Positions 35,970-42,056 of a DNA stretch of 42,056 nucleotides are shown in pieces. The notes beneath the pieces were generated by a model. The model had not been told where the DNA came from and did not search any database. It saw nothing but the letters and a program-made list of their open reading frames with translations. The stretch comes from Gallionella sp. Lineage in GTDB: Bacteria; Pseudomonadota; Gammaproteobacteria; Burkholderiales; Gallionellaceae. A program made the position numbers and the translations under genes. The stretch's first letter is position 1, and every line of letters begins with the position of its first letter. The DNA lies in contig JAQTLM010000019.1 in assembly GCA_028714895.1 (NCBI GenBank), positions 1 to 42,056 on the forward strand, read 5' to 3'.

Positions 35970-38537
35970 CCTGACATCGTTGCCCAGCCCACCCCATACT
36001 TGGTCGTCGCCGCTGCCCGCATAGATGACGTCCGCCGCACCATCTGCCGCTATCGTTTCTCCGGTCGACGGATAAAACAGGCGGGTGCCGTTGGTGTCGG
36101 TGACGGTCCAGTTGAGGCTTTGCGCGATGTAGTTGGCATCGCCGAGGATGTCGTCGTTGCCTGCTCCGCCGATCAGCAGGTCGGAGCCGCCGCCTCCCGA
36201 CAGTACGTCGTTGCCGGTGCTGCCCACCAAGGTATCATTGCCGCTACCGCCCGCAAGCCAGTCACCTTGAAGGCCGCTGCCGCTGTTTATGATGTTGCCA
36301 TTTGCGATGGCCTGCTCTGCGGTGATTTGAACATCGGCATAGAGGCGGTCATTGCCGGTTCCGCCGATAAGGATGTCGCCGTCCGCCCCGCCCGCGATGA
36401 CGTTGTTTCCTGTGCTGCTCTCGGCATGGACGATGTCGCGTCCTGCACCGGCTTCGATCAGGTCGCTGCCGCCGCTTGAGTAGATGATGTCATTTCCGCC
36501 GCCGCTGATGATGTGGTCGCTGGCGGTGGTGTCGTGGAGGGTGTCGGCACGCTCCTGTTGCCCGCCCTCGGTGGGGTATCCATCGGCGTCCTTCAGGTAG
36601 TAGTCAACGGTTACGGTGCCGTCTCCATTGGAAACAGATGAGGTGACTGCCCAATCGTTGGGTATGGCCGAAACAGTGGCGCTATGAATCAGCGGGTCGC
36701 CCTTGATGTCGTGGGTGGTGGCGGGGTTGATGTCGGCAACCGCGCCATTCATGGTGAGGCCGAATGTGCCGCCAGTGGCGTAGTTCTGGATGACGATGTT
36801 GCCGTCTATCAGGAGGGTGTTGGAATCAGCTTGGACGTAGAGGTGGCCGCTGGCATCGCGGTGCACACGGGTGTCGCCGTACTGGTCGCCTCCGGCCAAA
36901 ACGTTCCCATCCACGGCTAGGGTATTCTGGCCGCCGGTGTCGAGGATGGTGTCGTGGCCGTCGCCGGTGGTGTAGACGTAAGCGTCGTTGCCCGAGCCGC
37001 CAAGCATGGTGTCGTTGCCGCCTCCGCCTTGGAGCAGGTCATCGCCTGCGTTGCCGACGAGCAGGTCGCTTCCTGTTCCGCCGACCAGCGCATCGGCTCC
37101 GTTGCCGCCGAGCATGAAGGCGCCTCGGTTCAGGGTGTCGGTGGCGAGCATGCCGCTTGCCCCGGCCTGGACGTACCAGTCGCGCATGTAGGGCAGCAGG
37201 GATTTGATCAGGGTGCGTTCTTCTGGAGCAAGCAGACCCGTGGTGTCGATGTAGGTCTGGAAGTATTGGTAGCCTTTGGCTTTGGTAAGGTCGATTTTGT
37301 TATTGGCATCCATCGCGGCAGCGACATCTTTGGAAACATCGTGCATGTCGAATGTAACGCCGTTGCTGCCTGTGCCTGTTGCACTCAAGTCGGTAAAGAG
37401 TTGTTTGTTCGCGTTCGTGGCGTTGGCGGTGTCTTCGTAATAGAACTGCATGGCGAAAGCGGTAAGAGCCTTGCTGACGTTATTCCAGTTGCTGTAGGTG
37501 AACGGCTGGCCGGTGCTCTCGTTGATGGTCAGCCCGCCGTCCTGCGCAATCTTCCACAGGTCAGAGGTGAAGCGGGTGACCATGGCGTCAGGAGCTATGG
37601 TGGTTGCTCCTGTTGCCGGGTCACGCACTCCGGCTTCGTGGCGGACGAGGTGTTCTAAAAAGTTGCGCTGCGGATTGCTCTTGTTGTTCGGGTCGTTGTA
37701 GAACATATTCTTATTAAAAATCATTCCCAGCAAGTCAGTGAGTTTGAACGTCACGTCGTCCAGCGCCTTTCCGGCTGCTGCTGTCTGGTCGCTTTGCAGG
37801 AAGGCGGTGAGGAGCGATTGGGCGTGGAGATCGAAGCCAGACACGTCTGTCGTGCCGTGATCTATCGGCGTCTGTGCGCCTATCTTGTCAAAAAAGGTAA
37901 GTGGTGCGGTCGACAAAAACTCACCCTGAGTATTTATGCCAGAAACATTTGCTGCTCTGGCGGTCAAGCTGTCCGTAAGTAAATTAGTCGTAGCAATAAA
38001 GTCAGCGAGTGGGTTCAGTATCCCTGTTATTTGTAAGTTGCTATCAGGCGGATACTTTGCGAGCAAATCTCTCATTACTTCCATTGCGATTGATACCTTG
38101 GCCGAATTGAGGAAAGGCGCCTGATCAAAAGTCACTACTGTTTTATTAAACAACACTCCCATCAATGCAGCCAGGCCACCGCCCAAGCTGTGGCCAGTAA
38201 AGATGATATTGGCAGTGGGGTTCGCCATCTTTACTTGCGCGTAGTATTCGGCGGCTTGCAACAGTTGCACCGACCCAAGACCTGTCGCCAGACCAAAGTT
38301 CGCTTGATTGTCCCCAACATCGAGGGCATCCTTGGTACCTGCGAAGGAGATAACGATGTCGTTCGAGCATTGGCTTTGGAAGGCGGCAGCTTCAAAGCCG
38401 CTGGATGGGTCATTGAAATGCGAATTAGTAATATCCACCCAACCAGATGGGGCTGGGAATTTATTTATGTCGGGGCGGGTAGAAATATACGAAGCACCGG
38501 CCATCAGTGCGCAATCAATTTGAAATTGTGTGACCAT
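35883..38537 (-). CDS. RTX4: truncated RTX protein with type-A lipase
   Basis: 884 aa. The type-A lipase domain about 1-470 is close to that of RTX1 (M-A-G-A-S-Y, R-P-D-I-N-K-F-P, Ser117 in G-H-S-L-G-G-G, D-L-H-A-Q-S-L-L). The RTX region about 476-855 is a mosaic: first like RTX1, then like RTX3 (36745-37100), then almost identical to RTX2 (36008-36742). It stops after G-G-L-G-N-D-V and joins the conserved tail. ATG 38537 follows AAGGAG with 8-base spacing. There is no type I secretion region at the C-terminus, so export would need the tail, the RTX repeats alone, or recombination with RTX1. Partner s4 lies 35 bp upstream. Confidence 0.85.
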   Translation of the reverse strand: MVTQFQIDCALMAGASYISTRPDINKFPAPSGWVDITNSHFNDPSSGFEAAAFQSQCSNDIVISFAGTKDALDVGDNQANFGLATGLGSVQLLQAAEYYAQVKMANPTANIIFTGHSLGGGLAALMGVLFNKTVVTFDQAPFLNSAKVSIAMEVMRDLLAKYPPDSNLQITGILNPLADFIATTNLLTDSLTARAANVSGINTQGEFLSTAPLTFFDKIGAQTPIDHGTTDVSGFDLHAQSLLTAFLQSDQTAAAGKALDDVTFKLTDLLGMIFNKNMFYNDPNNKSNPQRNFLEHLVRHEAGVRDPATGATTIAPDAMVTRFTSDLWKIAQDGGLTINESTGQPFTYSNWNNVSKALTAFAMQFYYEDTANATNANKQLFTDLSATGTGSNGVTFDMHDVSKDVAAAMDANNKIDLTKAKGYQYFQTYIDTTGLLAPEERTLIKSLLPYMRDWYVQAGASGMLATDTLNRGAFMLGGNGADALVGGTGSDLLVGNAGDDLLQGGGGNDTMLGGSGNDAYVYTTGDGHDTILDTGGQNTLAVDGNVLAGGDQYGDTRVHRDASGHLYVQADSNTLLIDGNIVIQNYATGGTFGLTMNGAVADINPATTHDIKGDPLIHSATVSAIPNDWAVTSSVSNGDGTVTVDYYLKDADGYPTEGGQQERADTLHDTTASDHIISGGGNDIIYSSGGSDLIEAGAGRDIVHAESSTGNNVIAGGADGDILIGGTGNDRLYADVQITAEQAIANGNIINSGSGLQGDWLAGGSGNDTLVGSTGNDVLSGGGGSDLLIGGAGNDDILGDANYIAQSLNWTVTDTNGTRLFYPSTGETIAADGAADVIYAGSGDDQVWGGLGNDVRMRWRTRAANIDSGIAANDEAANAWRVAA
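36008..36742. repeat. Partner of the 28833-29567 near-identical block
   Basis: The RTX4 copy of the block shared with RTX2; see 28833-29567. The upstream flank is RTX3-like, so the boundary at 36742 marks a recombination breakpoint. Confidence 0.8.
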
Positions 38538-38572
38538 GATTACATCTCCTTGAAATAGTAAACCACGTAAAG

Positions 38573-39298
38573 TTATTTAGTCCTGCTATCCATCATTCGC
38601 TTGCCGATGGAATCACCCGGACCGACCCATGCTCCTTTGTAATAAACCAATTCCTCGCAATTCACCGATGACCCGACCGCGCCCCGCTTTACTGGCACCC
38701 GCAGGATGGTGCGGTATTCGGGCGTATCAATATCGTGGTTTTCCTCGTTGACTTGTTCGACGGTATAGAAGTGCTTGATTCCTTCGGCAGGCGGCCCGCC
38801 GACAATGACGTTTGCCTGGACGAGTTGCAGAGGAAATTCAGCCAAGGTGACGCGCTTCCATTGATCGCCATCGAACTTGAACAATATCTGTGGCGGATTG
38901 GGGCGTTTCCATTTGTTGTAGGCAATGCAGCCCGCCGGGTAGCCTGCGATGTAGGGGACGTTGTTTACAATACCCAGCAACACCACATTCACGCCGTTCG
39001 GTTCCGGTACATCGTCCCTGAAGCTCATCGCCCATGAGATTTTTTGGTTTGATCCCGGTAGCGAGAAGGTGATGGTTTCGTCCAGTATCGCCCGCTCTCG
39101 GCTTTCCAATGTGGGGCGGCCACCTAGTTTCTGAACACGCTCCACAATAATCTTGCTGCCATCATGCAGTAGCACTTCCTCTTTCCAACTTTTGCCACCG
39201 AATCCAAATAATCCCGCGTCCGCATTCATGCTCACCCCCATCATCAAGATCAATCCAAGTTTCGTAATTTGCTTCAGCCACAGTTGAGGAGTTCTCAT
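38573..39298 (-). CDS. s4: exported type-A partner protein of RTX4
   Basis: A 241-aa protein, close paralogue of s1 at both DNA and protein level in the signal peptide (W-L-K-Q-I-T-K-L-G-L-I-L-M-M-G-V, cleavage after A-D-A). The mature part has S-W-K-E-E-V-L-L-H-D-G-S-K-I-I, A-G-C-I-A-Y-N-K-W-K-R-P-N-P-P and N-C-E-E-L-V-Y-Y, keeping both cysteines. ATG 39298 overlaps the stop of the RTX remnant; the GGAGG of the other copies is GGAGGATTGCAGC here. It is the first small gene in the array and lies 35 bp before RTX4. A periplasmic partner or immunity role is inferred. Confidence 0.75.
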   Translation of the reverse strand: MRTPQLWLKQITKLGLILMMGVSMNADAGLFGFGGKSWKEEVLLHDGSKIIVERVQKLGGRPTLESRERAILDETITFSLPGSNQKISWAMSFRDDVPEPNGVNVVLLGIVNNVPYIAGYPAGCIAYNKWKRPNPPQILFKFDGDQWKRVTLAEFPLQLVQANVIVGGPPAEGIKHFYTVEQVNEENHDIDTPEYRTILRVPVKRGAVGSSVNCEELVYYKGAWVGPGDSIGKRMMDSRTK

Positions 39299-39381
39299 GC
39301 TGCAATCCTCCATGCGTTGGTTGTTTCATCATTCGCAGCTTTGCTGTTATTGAAGGTTGCCGTGTGGGTTCGTCGTCGCAC
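39295..39381 (-). repeat. Conserved tail/leader element, copy 4 (end of remnant)
   Basis: The most diverged of the four 87-bp elements (GTG instead of ATG at the first codon, several third-position changes), with the stop overlapping the s4 ATG. Confidence 0.8.
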
Positions 39382-39570
39382 CCTGATGTCGTCTACTTCC
39401 ACGCTGACCGTGTCCGCGTCGCCGTGGAGCTGGTCGTCGCCCGCGCCGCCATACAAACTGTCGTTGCCGCCCAGCCCGATCAGGGTGTCGTTGCCGTCCA
39501 GGCCGTGAATCCGGTCGGTGGTGTCCCGTCCGCGCGTCCGCCGTACTATTTCATGTGGTGATTTCTTCAT
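39295..39570 (-). pseudogene. RTX remnant, first ORF of the array (91 codons)
   Basis: It starts M-K-K-S-P-H-E-I with AGGAG upstream, then after about 17 residues jumps into RTX repeats (D-R-I-H-G-L-D-G-N-D-T-L-I-G-L) that match RTX1 and RTX2, and ends in a diverged copy of the conserved tail (V-R-R-R-T-H-T-A ... A-A-N-D-E ... A-W-R-I-A-A). The lipase domain and nearly all RTX repeats are gone, so it is probably the deleted stump of an older RTX gene. Its retained start and ribosome binding site may still deliver ribosomes to s4 by ATGA coupling. Confidence 0.65.
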
Positions 39571-39577
39571 TTTTTCG
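39536..39577. repeat. Direct repeat, left copy (start of M-K-K-S-P-H-E-I ORF)
   Basis: About 40 bp that recur, with few changes, at 41673-41715. Both copies encode M-K-K-S-P-H-E-I on the minus strand. They bracket the transposase and toxin-antitoxin genes. Confidence 0.75.
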
Positions 39578-39787
39578 CGTCTCCTGTCAGTTTTTACTGC
39601 TGCCGTTCGCTTCGTTTTCCTGTTTCCTCACTCGTTCTGCTCGTTGTTTCATCATTCATCCGTCCGTTTTTCGCTTTTGGCGCGCAACATCGCGGACAGT
39701 GCATCTTGCTGTCCAAGTGCATGTTGGGTTACGCGATGAAGCCGCTAACCCAACCTACGTAACTACAAGTGTTCGCCCTTCTATACA
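39571..39787. other. Intergenic region upstream of the RTX array
   Basis: 217 bp between the transposase stop and the first array ORF. It holds an AGGAG site for the remnant ORF, a pyrimidine-rich stretch (39600-39680), and a palindrome with GTTGGGTTA at 39723-39731 and TAACCCAAC at 39746-39754. The array promoter may lie here, but I see no convincing -35/-10 pair. Confidence 0.4.
39723..39764. repeat. GTTGGGTTA/TAACCCAAC palindromic dispersed repeat
   Basis: A 9-bp perfect inverted repeat with a 14-base loop. The right half (39739-39764) recurs exactly at 41734-41759 on the far side of the transposase and TA genes. Confidence 0.7.
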
Positions 39788-39798
39788 TCAGGGCGAAC
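39771..39798. terminator. Hairpin overlapping the transposase stop
   Basis: GTTCGCCCT (39771-39779) pairs perfectly with AGGGCGAAC (39790-39798), with a 10-base loop. It spans the stop codon of the minus-strand transposase and could end its transcript; no T-run follows. Confidence 0.4.
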
Positions 39799-40765
39799 GG
39801 TTCTGTTGATGCCTCAAGTCATACCCCATCAGCAGCCCATCCCATGCCTCGAACCAGTGTTCTTGCGTGGGGGGCTTGGCATAGGGGTCAATTCCGTTCC
39901 ATGCTTCTGCCGGTGTTTGCCCGTTCAGATTCTGGTGCGGACGGATGCGGTTGTACCAATATCGAAAGGTATCGAGATCGCGGTTGAGTTGCTTCCGCAC
40001 CATCTCCCGAACCCTCTCCCCCTGCCCCTCTCCCGCAAGCGGTAGAGGGGAGTAAATTGTTTGGTCGAGCGTTTGTTTGAGGGTGCCGAAGAAGCGTTCG
40101 ATCCTGCCGTTCTGCCACGGGCAGCCGGGGTCGGTGCGTTGGTGACGGATGCCGAGTTTCTTCAGTCCGACGCGAAATGCTTTGGAGGTGAAGATGGCTT
40201 CGTTGTCGGTGCGAATGATTTTGGGTTTGCCGTGGGTGCGAATAACCTGGCTGATGCTGGCGATCAGGGTATGCGAGGTTTTATCGCGCAGGGCTTGCAG
40301 GTGCAATAAGGCGCGGCTGCCGTGATCGAGGATACCGAGCAGTGCGTGGAGATTTTTGTTGGTGTCGGTCTTGCCGGTGAGGTCGATGCCCCAGATGAGG
40401 TTGCACGGAACAGCTTTTGGTTTGGCGTGCTTGAGGTTGCGGCGCAAAATCTGGATTTCGTAATCGTGTTGCTGCAAGGTTTGGTGAACGTAGGTTTTTC
40501 CGACGGTGACTTTGCGGGAGACGGCAAAACGGCGGTTGCAGAGGTCGGCGATGCTGCGGCATCCCGCTTCTGGCATAAGCGCTTTGAGGCGAATGATTTC
40601 GTGCTTAAGCCATTCGGGTTTTTGCGTGCTATAGCAATGGTTGTGTTTGCCGGCTGGCTCAACACGCTTGCTGCGATAGTGCGAACGATGAGGTGCATGT
40701 ATCCAACGCACGATGCGCTGGAGGTGCGAGTGCAGGAGTTCAAGAAATGTCAGCAGGATTAGCAT
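39788..40765 (-). mobile_element. Integrase-core (IS481-like) transposase
   Basis: A 325-aa DDE recombinase. The catalytic triad is visible as Asp128 (W-G-I-D-L-T-G-K-T-D), Asp187 (I-R-T-D-N-E-A) and Glu223 (N-G-R-I-E-R-F-F-G-T-L-K), followed by W-Y-N-R-I-R-P-H-Q-N-L-N-G-Q-T-P-A-E-A-W, the usual C-terminal signature. About 18 residues at 238-255 (S-P-L-P-L-A-G-E-G-Q-G-E-R-V-R-E) are encoded by a dispersed C-rich repeat inserted in frame, so activity is uncertain. The N-terminus is short for a helix-turn-helix region. No terminal inverted repeats could be identified next to the gene. It interrupts the region between the type I secretion gene and the RTX array. Confidence 0.8.
40013..40053. repeat. 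C-rich dispersed repeat in the transposase gene
   Basis: The same family as the two copies in addA (CCCTCTCCCC, then GCCCCTCTCCCGC, loop, GGGGA). It is in frame and encodes S-P-L-P-L-A-G-E-G. Confidence 0.75.
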
Positions 40766-40967
40766 GGAATGCTCTTACCGTTCTTGCGCGCGGTTGATTG
40801 CCCGGCGCGCTACGCCAATTGAAATCAGCGGGTAAACCTCAAGCATCGCTATATAGGCCAGCCCGGACATTTACACCGCCTTCCTTCCACCTTCGTGGTA
40901 CGCATCGTCCGCTGCTTTCGTCACGTTTGATTTGCCCAATTGGCAGAATCGTTCGCCAACACCTGCG

Positions 40968-40995
40968 TTGACATCAATAACATATTTGTTATGAT
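40968..40995 (+). promoter_or_regulatory. Promoter and operator of the toxin-antitoxin pair
   Basis: TTGACA at 40968-40973 and TATGAT at 40990-40995 with a 16-bp spacer form a near-consensus sigma-70 promoter. An inverted repeat ATAACA-N4-TGTTAT (40977-40992) lies in the spacer and enters the -10, a typical operator position for autorepression by the HTH antitoxin. The expected start point falls at about the toxin ATG (41003), so the toxin mRNA may be almost leaderless. Confidence 0.65.
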
Positions 40996-41002
40996 GCGTG
41001 CC

Positions 41003-41338
41003 ATGAGCTATTCGATCCATTACTACAGCGGGGCTGTTCAGACAGTTATTTTTGGCTTGCCTGTCACGCTGCAGGCTCGTTACATCGGGTTGACGGATCG
41101 GATGCGAGTCGTCGGTGCAAACTTGGGGGAGCCGCATACCAAGGCGATGGGCGATGGGTTGTTTGAATTGCGCTTGATGGGTGTCGAAGGGATTGCGCGT
41201 GTGATGTATTGCACGTTGTCCGGTCGGCGGATTGTGATGTTGCACGGGTTTATCAAGAAAACCCAGAAAACGCCGCGTGCGAAATTGGAAACCGCGATAC
41301 GGCGTATGAAGGAGATCAAACATGCTGACGCACGATGA
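41003..41338 (+). CDS. Type II toxin, RelE/HigB superfamily (phage Gp49-like)
   Basis: An 111-aa protein of the Gp49/DUF891-like group of RelE-fold toxins, which in known members cleave mRNA at the ribosome. Motifs: L-R-V/M-R-V-V-G-A-N-L-G-E-P-H-T-K-A-M-G-D-G-L-F-E-L-R, then A-R-V-M-Y-C-T-L and I-V-M-L-H-G-F-I-K-K-T-Q-K-T-P, which match the family core. I choose ATG 41003 because the promoter -10 covers the earlier ATG codons at 40991 and 40994. It overlaps the antitoxin gene by 17 bp. The toxin-first order is usual for this subgroup. No substitution of core residues is obvious. Confidence 0.85.
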   Translation: MSYSIHYYSGAVQTVIFGLPVTLQARYIGLTDRMRVVGANLGEPHTKAMGDGLFELRLMGVEGIARVMYCTLSGRRIVMLHGFIKKTQKTPRAKLETAIRRMKEIKHADAR

Positions 41339-41615
41339 ATTAAAAACCAAGATGTTGAAAAATCCCGCGGTTCGTAAAGAGTATGAGCGGCTGGAAAAGG
41401 AAGAGTTTGCCTTGTTGGATTTGTTGCTGGAGGCGCGCCATGAAGCAGGCTTAACGCAAGCCGAAGTGGCCGAGCGCATGGGGACACAAGCTCCCGCTGT
41501 GGCACGGCTCGAACGCGCCTTGGCATCGGGCAAACATTCGCCATCGGTGACAACGATCCGGCGGTATCTTGCTGCTTGCGGCAAGCAGTTGGTGGTGGAC
41601 ACCTGTCCGGCGTAA
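41322..41615 (+). CDS. XRE-type HTH antitoxin
   Basis: A 97-aa partner of the preceding toxin. After a charged N-terminal helix (about 1-35) comes a helix-turn-helix: A-G-L-T-Q-A-E-V-A-E-R-M-G-T-Q-A-P-A-V-A-R-L-E at about 42-64, the Xre/HigA pattern that binds operator DNA. A-C-G-K-Q-L near the end is also typical. ATG 41322 is preceded by AAGGAG with a 7-base spacer inside the toxin gene. It probably neutralises the toxin and represses the promoter through the palindrome at 40977-40992. Confidence 0.9.
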   Translation: MLTHDELKTKMLKNPAVRKEYERLEKEEFALLDLLLEARHEAGLTQAEVAERMGTQAPAVARLERALASGKHSPSVTTIRRYLAACGKQLVVDTCPA

Positions 41616-41900
41616 TCTTCCTGTTCATAAAATTTCATGAATCTGGTGTCGGAGCCGCTGCCCCATCCGCATGTCCGCCGTTCTATTTCATGTGGTGATT
41701 TCTTCATTTTTTTCGTCCTTTCCCTCGGTTTTTAAGCCGCTAACCCAACCTACGTAACTCGTCACCAGCGGCTCGCTTCCCCGCCTGATGAAACTATTGA
41801 TAAAGCTACTAGCCATCTGACTAACCCGGCAAAAGACGCTGGTTATGTGCGGAAATGACGATGTCTATGCATTTCGATGTTCTCATCCGATCCATCGCGC
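41616..41900. other. Non-coding stretch with repeat copies
   Basis: 285 bp between the antitoxin and the HlyD fragment. It holds the right direct-repeat copy (41673-41715), the exact 26-bp copy of the 39739-39764 repeat (41734-41759) and a diverged copy (41785-41846) of a repeat also found inside addA. I see no gene; a minus-strand reading from 41707 begins M-K-K-S-P-H-E-I with an AAAGGA site but soon runs antisense through the TA genes. Confidence 0.55.
41673..41715. repeat. Direct repeat, right copy
   Basis: The counterpart of 39536-39577, again encoding M-K-K-S-P-H-E-I with a ribosome binding site just upstream on the minus strand. Confidence 0.75.
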
Positions 41901-42056
41901 TCACCGCTCCCTCCCCGCTTCCTGAAACACCCCCAGCACGGGCGAGAGCAGGTATTCGAGGATGGTGCGGGTGCCGAGGTGGATTTCGGCGGTGACTTGC
42001 ATGCCCGGCGTGAGGCTGTGGCGCACGCCGTCGGCGATGAGGTGTTGGGCCTTGAG
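41901..42056 (-). CDS. HlyD-family type I secretion membrane fusion protein, C-terminal end
   Basis: The last 51 residues of a protein that continues past the window edge. L-T-P-G-M-Q-V-T-A-E-I-H-L-G-T-R-T-I-L-E-Y-L-L-S-P-V is the typical C-terminus of HlyD/PrtE-type membrane fusion proteins, the periplasmic adaptor that joins the ABC exporter to the TolC-like outer-membrane channel. The stop is TGA at 41901-41903. It has the same orientation as the RTX array and lies directly upstream of it, so it is probably part of the exporter for the RTX proteins. The partner ABC ATPase gene would be expected just outside the window. Confidence 0.85.
   Translation of the reverse strand, partial: LKAQHLIADGVRHSLTPGMQVTAEIHLGTRTILEYLLSPVLGVFQEAGRER

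Noticed and set aside
40871..41707. A 278-codon minus-strand ORF starting M-K-K-S-P-H-E-I
   Set aside because: After the first dozen codons it runs antisense through the clearly coding toxin and antitoxin genes. Only the start is of interest, as a repeat copy.

Overview
The window looks like chromosomal DNA of a Gram-negative betaproteobacterium, probably an environmental Nitrosomonadales/Gallionellaceae-type organism. This is inferred from the gene families (7Fe ferredoxin, MlaA, HtpX, YceI, AddAB-like nuclease, c-di-GMP protein) and from the many short dispersed repeats; the species cannot be fixed from sequence alone.

Layout. (1) 1-8.4 kb: the right end of an IS3-type element interrupts a PA0069-type radical SAM gene. 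Upstream on the minus strand lie an AT-rich HEPN-domain gene, an AddA-like helicase-nuclease, an AddB-like Fe-S nuclease and a 7Fe ferredoxin, all co-directional and mostly overlapping. (2) 8.6-15.6 kb: ordinary chromosomal genes: a 71-aa conserved-type protein, an orphan ParA, MlaA, a membrane HAMP-PAS-GGDEF-EAL protein, HtpX and YceI. (3) 15.6-39.6 kb: a 24-kb minus-strand array of RTX proteins that all begin with a lipase domain, alternating with small exported proteins. (4) 39.6-41.6 kb: an integrase-core transposase and a type II toxin-antitoxin pair, flanked by a direct repeat. (5) 41.9 kb to the end: the C-terminus of an HlyD-type membrane fusion protein, indicating a type I secretion operon next to the RTX array.

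The most notable part is the RTX array. In transcription order it reads: RTX remnant, small A (s4), RTX4, small A (s3), RTX3, small B (s2), RTX2, small A (s1), giant RTX1 (about 3,879 aa). RTX1, RTX3 and RTX4 carry one lipase type; RTX2 carries another. Three small proteins are paralogues (type A) and one is unrelated (type B). The types match only if each small gene is paired with the RTX lipase directly downstream of it. I infer tandem two-gene modules of a lipase with its dedicated partner (immunity, inhibitor or chaperone), exported by type I secretion. The three internal RTX genes and the remnant are cut off within the RTX repeats and joined to the same 28-codon tail, whose stop codon overlaps the next small gene's start. 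Only RTX1 keeps a normal C-terminal secretion region. Long near-identical DNA blocks shared in mosaic fashion suggest recombination or gene conversion. RTX1 also appears to be a fusion, since it carries an internal copy of its own C-terminal region.

A second theme is short dispersed repeats inserted in frame inside genes (addA, RTX1, the transposase), where they encode extra peptide loops without breaking the frame.
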